Shown one piece after another: positions 54,079 through 63,004 of a DNA stretch of 64,000 nucleotides. The stretch comes from Dyella flagellata (lineage in GTDB: Bacteria; Pseudomonadota; Gammaproteobacteria; Xanthomonadales; Rhodanobacteraceae), in assembly GCF_030160275.1 (NCBI RefSeq), contig NZ_BSOA01000014.1, positions 155,044-219,043 on the forward strand. The letters run 5' to 3'. A model generated the notes under the pieces. That model worked only from the letters and a program-made list of their open reading frames with translations, did not search any database and was not told where the DNA came from. Each line of letters starts with the position of its first letter. Within the stretch, counting starts at the first letter, position 1. The translations under genes were made by a program, and so were the position numbers.

Positions 54079-56487
54079 TCATGGGTTCCCGGTTTCAAGC
54101 TGCGCGCGCCGCCACTGGATCAACCGGCGCACCTGCTCGCCCAGCGCATCGACGTTGAATGGCTTGGACAGCAGGGCCATGCCTTCGGGGAGGCTGGGGG
54201 CGGCATAGGCGGCGCTCGCATCGTAACCGGTCATCAACAGCACCGGCACATGGGGCTGCTGGCCGCGCACGCTGTCGGCCAGGCTGCGTCCACTGACGCC
54301 GGGTAAGCCTATGTCGGTCACGATGAGGTCGAACGATTCGCCTGCCATGGCGATCGACAGCCCCTCCAGGCCATCGGAAGCCTCCGTAACGGCGTAGCCG
54401 AGCTTGGTGAGTACTTCGGCCATCGCCGAGCGGACCGCGTCCTGGTCTTCCACCAGCAAGATGTGTTCGCCGCTGGCAGCGGGCCGCTCCATGACGGCAA
54501 CCGGCTCCACGGAGGCCTTCACCGAGCCCACGTAACGAGGCAGCAGCAGGACGATGCGCGTGCCTTCCCCGAGCTCGCTTTCGATCGCGCAGTGGCCGCC
54601 GGACTGGCGGGTGAAACCGTACACCATGGACAAGCCGAGCCCGGTCCCGTGACCGACCGGCTTGGTGGTGTAGAACGGATCGAAAGCGCGCTCTTTCACG
54701 TCGGCAGGCATGCCGGCGCCGCTGTCTACCACGATGAGCTTGACGTAGTGACGGTCAGGGTCGAGGACGTTGAAGGCGGATGGATCATTGCCGTTGACGT
54801 TGGAAGCTTCAATGCGCAGGCGGCCACCCTCGGGCATCGCATCACGTGCGTTGATCGCCAGATTGAGGATCGCATTCTCCAGCTGGTTCGCGTCGCAATG
54901 CGCGATCCACAGATCGTCCGGCAAGGCCAGCTCAAGTGCGATGTGCTCGCCGATCGAATGCCGCAGCAGTTCGTTCATGCCCCTGATCAGGGTGCCAACG
55001 TCCACCGCTTGCGGGTCCAGTGCCTGACGGCGCGCGTAGGCGAGCAGGCGATGCGTGAGTCCCGCGGCGCGCCGCACGCTGCCCAGTGCGCTCTGGATGT
55101 GCTTGTCGGCCTTGGCGAAGTCTTCGCGCTGGCTGATGATTTCCACCACTTCCAGCGAGCTGGAAATCGCTTGCAGGATGTTGTTGAAATCGTGCGCGAT
55201 ACCGCCCGTGAGCTGGCCCAGCGCCTCCATCTTCTGCGACTGCCGCAGCTGGGTTTCCATCTGGATCTTTTCGGTAAGGTCGCGCATGAAGATGTTCATC
55301 AGGGGACCGGAGGCCAGCGACAGCGCGCTGGCGCTCAATTCGGCAGTAAAGCGCCGCCCGGCGCGATTCATCGCCGTAAAGACGTGTGTCTGCCGCGTAA
55401 GTTTGTTTTGCCATACCGAGGCCAGCCAGTCCGCCGCGGACGTATCGCCCGGCAGAAAGCACAAGCTTGCCAGCGGCTTGCCAAGCACCTGTTCGCGCGA
55501 CCAGCCGAATAGTTCATGCGCCTGCGGATTCCATTCGGTGATGCGGCCGGAGCCGTCGATTTGCGCGAAGGCATCCAGCGCGGTGTTCACGATGCCACGA
55601 TACCGGCGCTCGCTTTCGAACAGCGCCAATTCCGCATTGCGGCGGGTGGTGGCATCGCGGGTGACTTTCACAAAACCGATCAGCTGGTCGTTGTCCCATA
55701 CCGGATCGACTACCACGTTGGCCCAGAAGCGCGTGCCGTCCTTGCGTACGCGCCAGCCCTCGGTTTCAAAGCGTCCTTCGCGCAAGGCGGTGGTCAGGGC
55801 CAGCTGTGGAAGGCCGGTCGACAGGTCTTCCGGCGTATAGAAGCGGGAGAAATGGTGGCCGATGATTTCATCGGCACGGTAGCCTTTGATCTTCTCGGCG
55901 CCGCTGTTCCAACTGGCGACGTGGCCGGTGGCATCCAGCATGAAGATGGCGTAGTCGGTGACGCTGCGCACCAGCAGTTCGAAGTCGCGCTTTGAGTGGA
56001 TCAGGTCCTCGGCCACCTCCAGCGGTGCGGCCGGTTCGAGCGGGTGTGCCGTCGCCTGCGCTTGTTCGAGCAGCGCTTGCGAGCGTTTCTGGTCGGACAG
56101 ATCCATCAGCAGGTTGATGCCGCCGATCAGCTCGCCACGTTCGTTGAACAGCGGCGTGGGAAAGGCGCTTAGATGTACGCGCGTGCCGTCGGGGCGCTCG
56201 GCCACCGTTTCCATGCCCCCGATCGGGTGGCGTTCGCGCAAGGCGATGGCCATGGGGCCTTGCTCTTGCGGCAGCGGCGTACCGTCCGGCCAGAACAGGC
56301 GCCATGTCACGCACCACATTTCACCCAGGGTGGGCCGGCGCCCCGCGAGAACCGCTGCCGCTTCGTTGTAATAGGTGATGCGGCCCTGCGCGTCGGTCGT
56401 ATAGGCCGCCACGGGAAGGTTTTTCAGCACGTCTTGATCGGATAACACGGCCTCCGGGGCCGCTCTGGAGAAATTGTCTTTCAGCAC
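54079..56487 (-). CDS. Hybrid histidine kinase with three PAS domains and receiver
   Basis: An 802-residue cytoplasmic kinase with no membrane segment. PAS domains at about 25-130, 165-290 and 293-405, a HisKA-type helix with His432 (GGIAHDFNNIL), HATPase about 530-650 (NAILNLAINARDAMP, GTGLGLSMVYG) and a C-terminal receiver with Asp725 (IVTDIGLPG). The AHDFNN phospho-acceptor type is common in such soluble hybrid kinases. The signal sensed is unknown. It is followed closely by the exported RidA gene. Confidence 0.92.
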   Translation of the reverse strand: MLKDNFSRAAPEAVLSDQDVLKNLPVAAYTTDAQGRITYYNEAAAVLAGRRPTLGEMWCVTWRLFWPDGTPLPQEQGPMAIALRERHPIGGMETVAERPDGTRVHLSAFPTPLFNERGELIGGINLLMDLSDQKRSQALLEQAQATAHPLEPAAPLEVAEDLIHSKRDFELLVRSVTDYAIFMLDATGHVASWNSGAEKIKGYRADEIIGHHFSRFYTPEDLSTGLPQLALTTALREGRFETEGWRVRKDGTRFWANVVVDPVWDNDQLIGFVKVTRDATTRRNAELALFESERRYRGIVNTALDAFAQIDGSGRITEWNPQAHELFGWSREQVLGKPLASLCFLPGDTSAADWLASVWQNKLTRQTHVFTAMNRAGRRFTAELSASALSLASGPLMNIFMRDLTEKIQMETQLRQSQKMEALGQLTGGIAHDFNNILQAISSSLEVVEIISQREDFAKADKHIQSALGSVRRAAGLTHRLLAYARRQALDPQAVDVGTLIRGMNELLRHSIGEHIALELALPDDLWIAHCDANQLENAILNLAINARDAMPEGGRLRIEASNVNGNDPSAFNVLDPDRHYVKLIVVDSGAGMPADVKERAFDPFYTTKPVGHGTGLGLSMVYGFTRQSGGHCAIESELGEGTRIVLLLPRYVGSVKASVEPVAVMERPAASGEHILLVEDQDAVRSAMAEVLTKLGYAVTEASDGLEGLSIAMAGESFDLIVTDIGLPGVSGRSLADSVRGQQPHVPVLLMTGYDASAAYAAPSLPEGMALLSKPFNVDALGEQVRRLIQWRRAQLETGNP

Positions 56488-56593
56488 GCTGACGCCTTTT
56501 CCTTGCCAACTGCCTCTGCTTAGCTCATGACGATGCTCTGCAGCGCAGTGAAAAAGTCGTGAACGATGTTAAGCCTATCCGGCGTGAAAAGGG

Positions 56594-57205
56594 TTAACCC
56601 ATGGCGACCGATTTTTCCAGCGCCGTATTGAGGGTGGCCACGATGCGCTGCGCCAGTTCACCATAGGTTGCCGCACGAGGATGGCGTTCACGCTTGGCGC
56701 AATCGGCCAGCAGATCGGCCCCAGCATAGCCATCGGCGTTGAGGGCGTGCGCATACAGGCAGGCGCGTGGGGCGTCGAGAAATGCCTGGATTTCCGCACC
56801 GATGCGTACGGACATGTCAGCGGCGGCGGTGGGCGCGACGAAAATCGCCAGCGCGCGGCTGCCGCGACGGCGCAGGTGGCGCATGGATTCCTCCAGCTCC
56901 ACGATCAGCGTGTGGCCTTCGGGCAGCGCCAAGTCTCTGAGCAGCACGGCTTCGATTTCGGCGGCCGCCTTGCGCGCTTCCATCTCGATGCGCCCCAGAA
57001 AGCCCATGCGCAGTTCCTGCCGGGTATAGCGCAACGGCATGGTGGAAACCTGCGTGTCGTTCTTGCGCACGATCCAGGAATGATTGACGCGTTCGAACGA
57101 GATGCCCGCCTCTTCGTAGCTCTGGCGGCAGTTCTGCGCGCTGATGCCGGCGTGGGCCGCCCAGGCGGCCTTGAGGTAAGCGAGATTGGGGTGGGTGCTG
57201 ATCAT
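56594..57205 (-). CDS. Hypothetical protein, 203 residues
   Basis: A soluble, mostly helical protein with no signal peptide. I do not recognise a family. The open frame is long, GC-rich in the third codon position and has a normal start near the 5' gap. Its neighbours (hybrid kinase downstream, racemase divergent) give no clue. Confidence 0.68.
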   Translation of the reverse strand: MISTHPNLAYLKAAWAAHAGISAQNCRQSYEEAGISFERVNHSWIVRKNDTQVSTMPLRYTRQELRMGFLGRIEMEARKAAAEIEAVLLRDLALPEGHTLIVELEESMRHLRRRGSRALAIFVAPTAAADMSVRIGAEIQAFLDAPRACLYAHALNADGYAGADLLADCAKRERHPRAATYGELAQRIVATLNTALEKSVAMG

Positions 57206-57350
57206 GCGGGTCTCCAGGACAATGCCACGCCGCCTGGGGGCTGCGCTCGTCCAGGCTATCGGCTGGCCGTGGCAAAACTTCAGTGCATCAGCCGGGTTCT
57301 TGCGTTAGCTTGGCGGGCAAATCCCGACATCGGCAAGCAGAGGAAGAAGG

Positions 57351-58040
57351 ATGAAAATCCTGGGACTGATCGGTGGCATAAGCTGGGAATCCACCGTGCC
57401 CTACTACCGCGTGATCAATGAGACGGTGAAGGCCCGGCTGGGCGGCTTGCACTCGGCAAAGCTGGTGCTCTATAGCGTCGATTTCGAGGAAGTCGCCCGT
57501 TTGCAGCACGCCGGTGACTGGGATGCCGCCGGCCGTCTGTTTGCCGATGCCGCCCGGCGCTTGGAAGCGGCCGGTGCGGAAGCCGTGGTGATCTGCGCAA
57601 ACACCATGCACAAAGTGGCCCCGGCGATCGCGGCGGCCGTCCACCTCCCGGTGCTGCACGTGGTGGATGGGGTGGCCGAAGAGATCCGTGCGACGGGTTG
57701 GCGCAAAGTAGGTCTGCTCGGCACGCGCTTTACCATGGAGCAGCCGTTCTATGCAGAGCGGTTGCAGCAGCATGGCATCGAGGCGCTGATACCGGGCGAG
57801 CCGGCGCGCACGGAAATCCATCGCGTGATTTATCAGGAGTTGTGCGTGGGCAAGATCGTCGATTCATCGCGCGTGGCAATGCAGAACATCATGGCAGCGC
57901 TGGTTGCCCAGGGGGCGGAGGCGATCATTCTCGCCTGCACCGAATTATCCCTGCTGCTGGGGCCGCAGGATGCAGCTGTACGGCTGTTCGACACCACGGA
58001 GATTCATGCGCGTAGGGCCGCGGAGTGGGCGATCGGATAG
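57351..58040 (+). CDS. Aspartate/glutamate racemase family protein
   Basis: A 229-residue racemase of the Asp/Glu family. The second catalytic site is Cys196 (LACTELSLL). At the first site the sequence is ICANTMH, so the residue in the catalytic position is Thr85, not Cys; the E. coli YgeA racemase is known to use a Thr/Cys pair, so activity on L-amino acids is plausible. Its GGAAGAAGG site is strong. Convergent with the DUF4440 gene, with a 12-bp hairpin between. Confidence 0.88.
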   Translation: MKILGLIGGISWESTVPYYRVINETVKARLGGLHSAKLVLYSVDFEEVARLQHAGDWDAAGRLFADAARRLEAAGAEAVVICANTMHKVAPAIAAAVHLPVLHVVDGVAEEIRATGWRKVGLLGTRFTMEQPFYAERLQQHGIEALIPGEPARTEIHRVIYQELCVGKIVDSSRVAMQNIMAALVAQGAEAIILACTELSLLLGPQDAAVRLFDTTEIHARRAAEWAIG

Positions 58041-58045
58041 TTCCA

Positions 58046-58078
58046 CGCGCAGGTTGGGTCCGTACGCCAACCTGCGCG
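58046..58078. terminator. Hairpin between convergent racemase and DUF4440 genes
   Basis: A perfect 12-bp stem (58046-58057 with 58067-58078) and 9-base loop lies between two convergent stops. There is no U-run, so it may act as a weak two-way terminator or block antisense read-through. Confidence 0.5.
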
Positions 58079-58085
58079 CAGGCAG

Positions 58086-58583
58086 TCAGCTGTGCACGCT
58101 CGTGTGCTGCGAATACAAGGCATGCCAGTGCCCATCCTGGTACACGAACACGTCCGCCGAGGTCACGCCTTTGAGCATGCCCAGTGCCGTATCGTAGAAG
58201 GACACAACCGCCATATCGCCGTGAATCGTCACGCTGCTGCCGATGTGGTGTTCCTTCTCATAAGCGGCAAGCTTGAGCGTGGCCTCGGCACGCGTGACTG
58301 GCTTGTGCTTGGCCATGCCGGCAAGCAGTGCCTGTTTGTCGTGCGCACTGCCATCGTTGCTCACCGTGCGATAGTCGGGCATCAGCATGTCGGCCAGCCA
58401 TGCGCCGTCACCGGTCATTTCGGCAATGCTCCAATGCTGGTCGACCGCCAGGATGGCCGCCGCGGTGTGCTGGGTCTCATCGGTCGCGGCGATGCCGGTA
58501 TCCTGGGTGTGCGCGGACATGCTTGAACAAGCCAGCAGGGCGGCGGCGAAGCTGCCTATCAGGGTGGTGCGACGCACAGTCAT
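58086..58583 (-). CDS. DUF4440 / NTF2-like exported protein
   Basis: A 165-residue protein with an N-terminal signal peptide that may be a lipobox (LLAC, about residue 19), then an NTF2-like fold (AEMTGDGAWLADMLMPDYRTVSNDG, VVSFYDTALG, WHALYSQHT) of the DUF4440 type. GGAGTT precedes ATG 58583. Small molecule or steroid-type ligand binding is known for the fold; the ligand is unknown here. Confidence 0.8.
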   Translation of the reverse strand: MTVRRTTLIGSFAAALLACSSMSAHTQDTGIAATDETQHTAAAILAVDQHWSIAEMTGDGAWLADMLMPDYRTVSNDGSAHDKQALLAGMAKHKPVTRAEATLKLAAYEKEHHIGSSVTIHGDMAVVSFYDTALGMLKGVTSADVFVYQDGHWHALYSQHTSVHS

Positions 58584-58777
58584 GGCGGAACTCCGTATGG
58601 GGGAGCATTGAGCCTGAGCGATCGGGATCGTCCATGCATGCGCTTTGTGACCGGCGCCGGCTGGATGGGGTGAGCGGTCGAAAATCGAGGGTGGGCGGTA
58701 GTGGCCGGGCAGGTGCTTCCAAAGCGACAAAGCAACTCGCACACTTAGCCGCATATCGGAAGTCAACGGTTGCCGGC

Positions 58778-59860
58778 ATGACGCAAGCGCTCGCTCAAAA
58801 GTGGAAGCCCTTGGCACTTGCCTTCGTCTTTTGGACGATGCTGGCCTTGTCGTACGCCACCAGCAACGTGTGGCAATCCATGAGTGAAGGCCATCCGACG
58901 GCTTGGCATCGCGCACTGCTATGGAGCTTCACGGATTTCTATCTGTGGATGGTCTTGACACCGTGGGTTGCTTGGCTGGGACGGTTGGGCGCATCGGGGT
59001 GGCGGCGATTCTGGCTGTTGCATCTACCCTGCAGCGTGGCTACGGCGGGTATGCAGAGCGCGCTCATGTTGGGAATTTTCTGGGTGGCGGGTGGCCCCAG
59101 TCCGAGCCGCGGCCTCAACACGTTCACCGACCTGCTGCACTATGAAGCGATCTACAAATGCTATCTGGCGATGCTCACCTATTGGCTGATGCTGGTGGTA
59201 CTGCGTGGACTTGCGTCGCGTCATTCATTGCGAGACGAGCGCCTGCGTAACGCACAGCTGGAAAACCAGCTGGCGCAGTCGCAATTGCAAGCCTTGCGCA
59301 TGCAATTGCAACCCCATTTCCTGTTCAATACGCTCAATGCGATTTCCGCGTTGGTACTCGCCGATCCGCAGCAGTCGAAGCTGATGATCGCGCGGCTTAG
59401 CGATTTTCTGCGCCTTACGCTGGAAGAGCGGCATGCGCAGCAGGTTTCCCTGTCGCGCGAATTGCAGTTTGTCGATGCCTACCTCGGTATCCAGCAGGTA
59501 CGCTTCCAGGATCGGCTGACCGCGGAGGTGGATATTGGCGACACGGGCGCAGCCATGGTGCCCAGCCTGATCCTGCAACCGCTGGTGGAAAACGCGTTGC
59601 GCCATGGCTTGCTGGATAAAACCGGCGGCGGGCATGTGCGGATTGTTGCGCGGCGTGTTGACAGCGATCTGCATCTACGCGTGGAAGACGATGGCTTGGG
59701 CTTGCCGGAAACCGGCCTGAAGGAGGGCCTCGGCCTTGGCAATACGCGCGCCCGCTTGAAGGCGATGTTCGGCGATGCGGCCGTGATGCGCATGTCGCGC
59801 CGGCCCGAAGGTGGCACCTCAATTGATTTGAACTTCCCCTTTGTGGTGAGCCACTCATGA
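58778..59860 (+). CDS. LytS-type sensor histidine kinase (His_kinase family)
   Basis: A 360-residue kinase with four membrane helices (about 10-30, 45-65, 75-105, 125-145), a short coiled coil, the phospho-acceptor His180 in QLQPHFLFNTLNA and a HATPase with NALRHGL and the DDGLG motif. This class phosphorylates LytTR regulators. ATG 58778 is chosen as the longer frame to 58328 is not coding-like. Four-base overlap with the regulator gene. Confidence 0.9.
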   Translation: MTQALAQKWKPLALAFVFWTMLALSYATSNVWQSMSEGHPTAWHRALLWSFTDFYLWMVLTPWVAWLGRLGASGWRRFWLLHLPCSVATAGMQSALMLGIFWVAGGPSPSRGLNTFTDLLHYEAIYKCYLAMLTYWLMLVVLRGLASRHSLRDERLRNAQLENQLAQSQLQALRMQLQPHFLFNTLNAISALVLADPQQSKLMIARLSDFLRLTLEERHAQQVSLSRELQFVDAYLGIQQVRFQDRLTAEVDIGDTGAAMVPSLILQPLVENALRHGLLDKTGGGHVRIVARRVDSDLHLRVEDDGLGLPETGLKEGLGLGNTRARLKAMFGDAAVMRMSRRPEGGTSIDLNFPFVVSHS

Positions 59861-60609
59861 AGCCGCGCATCCGGGCGTTGCTGGTCGACGACGAAGTGCT
59901 GGCACGTGTCGCCATACGTCAGGCCTTGGCCGTGCATCCGGGCATCGAGGTGATCGGCGAATGCGGCAATATCCTGGAAGCCGGGCAGGCGGTCGCCGCA
60001 CTGGGACCTGAGCTGGTCTTTCTCGATATCCAGATGCCCGGTGGCGACGGTTTCACTTTGTTGGAGGAGGGCATTCCTGTCGATGCCCGGCCGATGGTGG
60101 TCTTCACCACCGCCTTCGCCGAGCACGCCTTGCGGGCGTTCGACGCCAACGCCATCGATTATGTGCTCAAGCCGATCGACCAGGCCCGTTTCGATCAGGC
60201 CATGGATCGCGTATACAAGCATTGGCGTGGCTTGCAATTGCAGCGCGGCGCCTCGGTGGTTCACGGTGACGGCGATTACGTGAAACGTGTCAGCGTACAG
60301 GTGGCCGAACGGACCATCGTTATCCCGGTATCGGACATCGACTGGATTCGTGCCGACGACAACTACGTGCGCATTCACGCGAACGGCACGACCTATTTGC
60401 ATCGCGAAACCATGCGTGACCTGCATGCATCGCTGGATCCAGCCCATTTCCTGCGCATCCACCGCAGCATCGTTGTCAACATGAATCGCATACGCGAAGT
60501 GCACACGCTGTTTCAGGGGCATGCGGAAGTCGTACTTTACGATGGCACCCGGCTCGACCTGAGCCGGCGATTCCGGCAAGCCGCGCGCAGCGCGTTGCGG
60601 CTGCGTTGA
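59857..60609 (+). CDS. LytTR-family response regulator
   Basis: A 250-residue regulator: receiver about 5-120 with Asp57 (VFLDIQMPGG) and a LytTR DNA-binding domain about 145-250 (WIRADDNYVRIHANGTTYLHRETM). Overlaps the kinase gene by 4 bases, so the two form a dedicated two-component system. Target genes are not visible; the neighbour on the far side is convergent. Confidence 0.93.
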   Translation: MKPRIRALLVDDEVLARVAIRQALAVHPGIEVIGECGNILEAGQAVAALGPELVFLDIQMPGGDGFTLLEEGIPVDARPMVVFTTAFAEHALRAFDANAIDYVLKPIDQARFDQAMDRVYKHWRGLQLQRGASVVHGDGDYVKRVSVQVAERTIVIPVSDIDWIRADDNYVRIHANGTTYLHRETMRDLHASLDPAHFLRIHRSIVVNMNRIREVHTLFQGHAEVVLYDGTRLDLSRRFRQAARSALRLR

Positions 60610-60772
60610 GGGGCTAGCGTTGTTGTGCCTGCTGCGGAGGCAGACGCTCCAGCGCAGAGTGTTCGGCGTGGGTGTCGAACGGCGCTGCCAGGCCAGCTCT
60701 TACAGTCGCAGCATTGCCGCGGCGAACAAGCACAGCAGCGGGCGGCTTTTACGCATGGGCCGCAGCCGCTGG

Positions 60773-61048
60773 TTAGTCCGATTCGGGCTGCTTGCGCAGC
60801 ATGATCAGGTTGCGCAGGAAGATCACCAGGGTTACCGATTCGCCGATGATGAAGACCATTTCGCGCTGGTGGATGGCGTAACTCAGCACAACCACGCCGC
60901 CGGCCACGCTCAGGTACCAGAAGGCGGGCGGGATCAGGCTCTGGCCGCGCGCTTCGCTGTACAGCCATTGCACCAGGAAGCGCACGCCGAACAACAGCTG
61001 CCCGATCATGCCCGCGCCGATCCACAGGGTTTGCTGGTCCAGGGTCAT
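60773..61048 (-). CDS. LAB_N domain membrane protein (second of a tandem pair)
   Basis: A 91-residue protein with three hydrophobic helices and the lipid-A-disaccharide synthase N-terminal (LAB_N) pattern GQLLFGVRFLVQWLYSEARGQSLIP. In lipid A synthases this domain precedes the catalytic part; here it is alone. Such short proteins resemble half-transporters of the SemiSWEET/PQ-loop type. It overlaps its paralogue by 4 bases. Confidence 0.85.
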   Translation of the reverse strand: MTLDQQTLWIGAGMIGQLLFGVRFLVQWLYSEARGQSLIPPAFWYLSVAGGVVVLSYAIHQREMVFIIGESVTLVIFLRNLIMLRKQPESD

Positions 61049-61350
61049 GACGCCAACCCCGAGGATTCAGGCTCGACCGCGGGATCTTTGCGGTCGCGCC
61101 GGCGCATCTGCAGGTTGCGCAGGTAGATCAGCAAGCCGCTGGCCTGGGCCACGATGAAGACCGGATCCTTCTTGTAGCAGGCATAGCACAGCAACAGCAG
61201 GGCGCCGATGATGCTGGCGTACCAGAACGCCAGCGGTATCACGCTGCGCTGTTTGTATTCGCTATACAGCCACTGCAGCAGAAAGCGGCCGGAAAACACC
61301 GTCTGGCCGATCAATCCCAGCACGAGCCAGGCGTTGTTAAGCATTCCCAT
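61045..61350 (-). CDS. LAB_N domain membrane protein (first of a tandem pair)
   Basis: A 101-residue paralogue of the following gene, with the same pattern (GQTVFSGRFLLQWLYSEYKQRSVIPLAFWY). The two are 4-base overlapped, suggesting a coupled pair that may form a heterodimer. No lpxB or glycosyltransferase is adjacent. The N-terminal GMLNNAW... and basic C-terminal end differ from its partner. Confidence 0.85.
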   Translation of the reverse strand: MGMLNNAWLVLGLIGQTVFSGRFLLQWLYSEYKQRSVIPLAFWYASIIGALLLLCYACYKKDPVFIVAQASGLLIYLRNLQMRRRDRKDPAVEPESSGLAS

Positions 61351-61552
61351 TCAGGTTACTCAGAGGGGTAGCACGGGGCGTCCAGACGCCGATATTTCAC
61401 AGGCAAACGCGTGAACTATATGACAGGCATACCGGGCGCGTCTCGAACGGTGAGAGAAATTCAAGCTGAAATGCCTCTGGACCGCGCTTTCGGCTAGCCT
61501 ACCCTGCGCCGGCTGTCGGCCGCCTTACCCCCCATGCCCTTGCGAGTACCCG

Positions 61553-61927
61553 ATGAAATTCCTGGTCATGATCTACAACGACGACACCCTGCTGGACACG
61601 CTCCCGCCGGGGCAGTACGACACGATGATGAACGGCTGCTTCAAGCACGCGGACGAGCTGCGCGCCGAGGGGCACCTGCTTGATTCCATGCAGCTGGAGC
61701 CTCCCGCCCAGACCAAGACGGTGCGCGTGCGCAACAACCGCACCACCGTGATAGATGGCCCTTATGCCGAGGCAAGGGAATACCTGGGCGGCTTCAACCT
61801 GATCGAGGCGAAGGATATCGATGAGGCGGTGCGTATCGCCAAGACGTTCCCGTGGGCGGCCACCGGCTGCATCGAGGTAAGGCCGGTGAAAGATATCGGC
61901 GCTGAAAGGCAGCGGGTCGGGGCGTAA
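61553..61927 (+). CDS. YciI-like / DGPF domain protein
   Basis: A 124-residue protein of the YCII-related group with the DGPFAEAKE-type motif DGPYAEAREYLGG (near residues 68-80). The fold is a dimeric ferredoxin-like alpha/beta barrel; function is unknown, but some neighbours in other genomes are ECF sigma factors. No such factor is visible here. A palindromic repeat begins 8 bases after its stop. Confidence 0.85.
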   Translation: MKFLVMIYNDDTLLDTLPPGQYDTMMNGCFKHADELRAEGHLLDSMQLEPPAQTKTVRVRNNRTTVIDGPYAEAREYLGGFNLIEAKDIDEAVRIAKTFPWAATGCIEVRPVKDIGAERQRVGA

Positions 61928-61934
61928 GCCCCGT

Positions 61935-62003
61935 CGTAGGCTGGGATGAGGTCCCGGCTTTCTTTCTGCTCTGGACGCCGGGATGGCCATCCCGGCCTAC
62001 GGC
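61935..62003. repeat. Dispersed palindromic repeat, two-armed copy
   Basis: Left arm GTAGGCTGGGATGAGGTCCC and right arm GCCGGGATGGCCATCCCGGC, a CCCGG variant, about 25 bases apart. It lies between convergent YciI and Kir-channel genes. Its right arm runs into the Kir gene, so the TAG stop of that gene comes from the repeat. Confidence 0.83.
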
Positions 62004-62896
62004 TTCTCATCCAGCGGCAGCACGTCATGGAAGACGGTGTAGTCGATGATGCTGACGCCGTTGTTGTCGCGGTGGACCAGGTCGACGTAGCGGTGATTCC
62101 AGCGCACGTCCTTGATACCCCACTGCTGGCGCGCCAGCATCGATTGCGAGGTGGTTTCGTCGACGCCTTCGATGGTGAGCAATAGGGCGGTCTCGCTGGC
62201 TTCCAGGGTTTCGGGCGTGGCGCCGTAGAGCGGGCTGTCCTCGTCGATGATATGCATCAGGCTCCAGCTCAGCATGAAGATCGGGTGGTGGTCACGCACC
62301 AGTTTCAGGTCTTCGATGCGGCGTAGCTGGAAACCCTCCGGCGAGGCGTGCAGGCGTAGCAGGTGCAACTGGGCCGAGGCTTGCGCGATCAGGTTCTGGC
62401 GCATGTTGGCGGCGCGCATCATCAGCGTCTGCTTGCCGTCGATCATGCGTACCACCGGATGCTTGCCGAACAGAATCTTGGCTTGCGGCCGCGAGAAGCG
62501 CGCAAAGATCAGGCCGGTGAACACGGCGATGTTGCCCATGCCCAGGATGATTTCCGCCGTGGCTACGAGGTGCGTGTAGATCGACTGCGGATGCATGTCG
62601 CCATAGCCCACCGTGGCGAGCGTTTCCACGCTGAAGAAAAACGCGCCGGCCAGCCCCTTCGGGTACTGGTTGGCGATGCCGTTGGGGTCGGCCTGGTAGA
62701 TCATCGCGAACAGGGCGTTGAAGATCAGGAACACGCTGACCGCCATGCCGAAAAAGCCCGGCCAGCTCATGGTCAGGGCGCGGTGATAGAAGTCGTCCCA
62801 GAAGCGCTCCTTCAGGCCCTGGGAAACGAACGGCCGTCCGCCGATCTGCAGGACGCGCGGGCGCTGCCAGAAAGACTTTGTCCCATTGCCGTTCAT
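61997..62896 (-). CDS. Kir-type inward-rectifier potassium channel
   Basis: A 299-residue bacterial Kir channel. Two membrane helices flank the selectivity filter TVGYGD (95-100), and the C-terminal cytoplasmic immunoglobulin-like domain about 145-290 matches the IRK family. It conducts K+ inward and is gated by lipids in known members. ATG 62896 is chosen; the frame further upstream is not channel-like. The stop codon and last residues lie in the palindromic repeat. Confidence 0.92.
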   Translation of the reverse strand: MNGNGTKSFWQRPRVLQIGGRPFVSQGLKERFWDDFYHRALTMSWPGFFGMAVSVFLIFNALFAMIYQADPNGIANQYPKGLAGAFFFSVETLATVGYGDMHPQSIYTHLVATAEIILGMGNIAVFTGLIFARFSRPQAKILFGKHPVVRMIDGKQTLMMRAANMRQNLIAQASAQLHLLRLHASPEGFQLRRIEDLKLVRDHHPIFMLSWSLMHIIDEDSPLYGATPETLEASETALLLTIEGVDETTSQSMLARQQWGIKDVRWNHRYVDLVHRDNNGVSIIDYTVFHDVLPLDEKP

Positions 62897-63004
62897 GTGT
62901 GACTCCACTCCAACCTGATCCGGTGAGGGAATTGTAACGTTCGCGCCGGGTGCTCCGGCACGGCACGCGCGGTAAGCTTGCCAACCCCACCCGAAGGATC
63001 GCCC

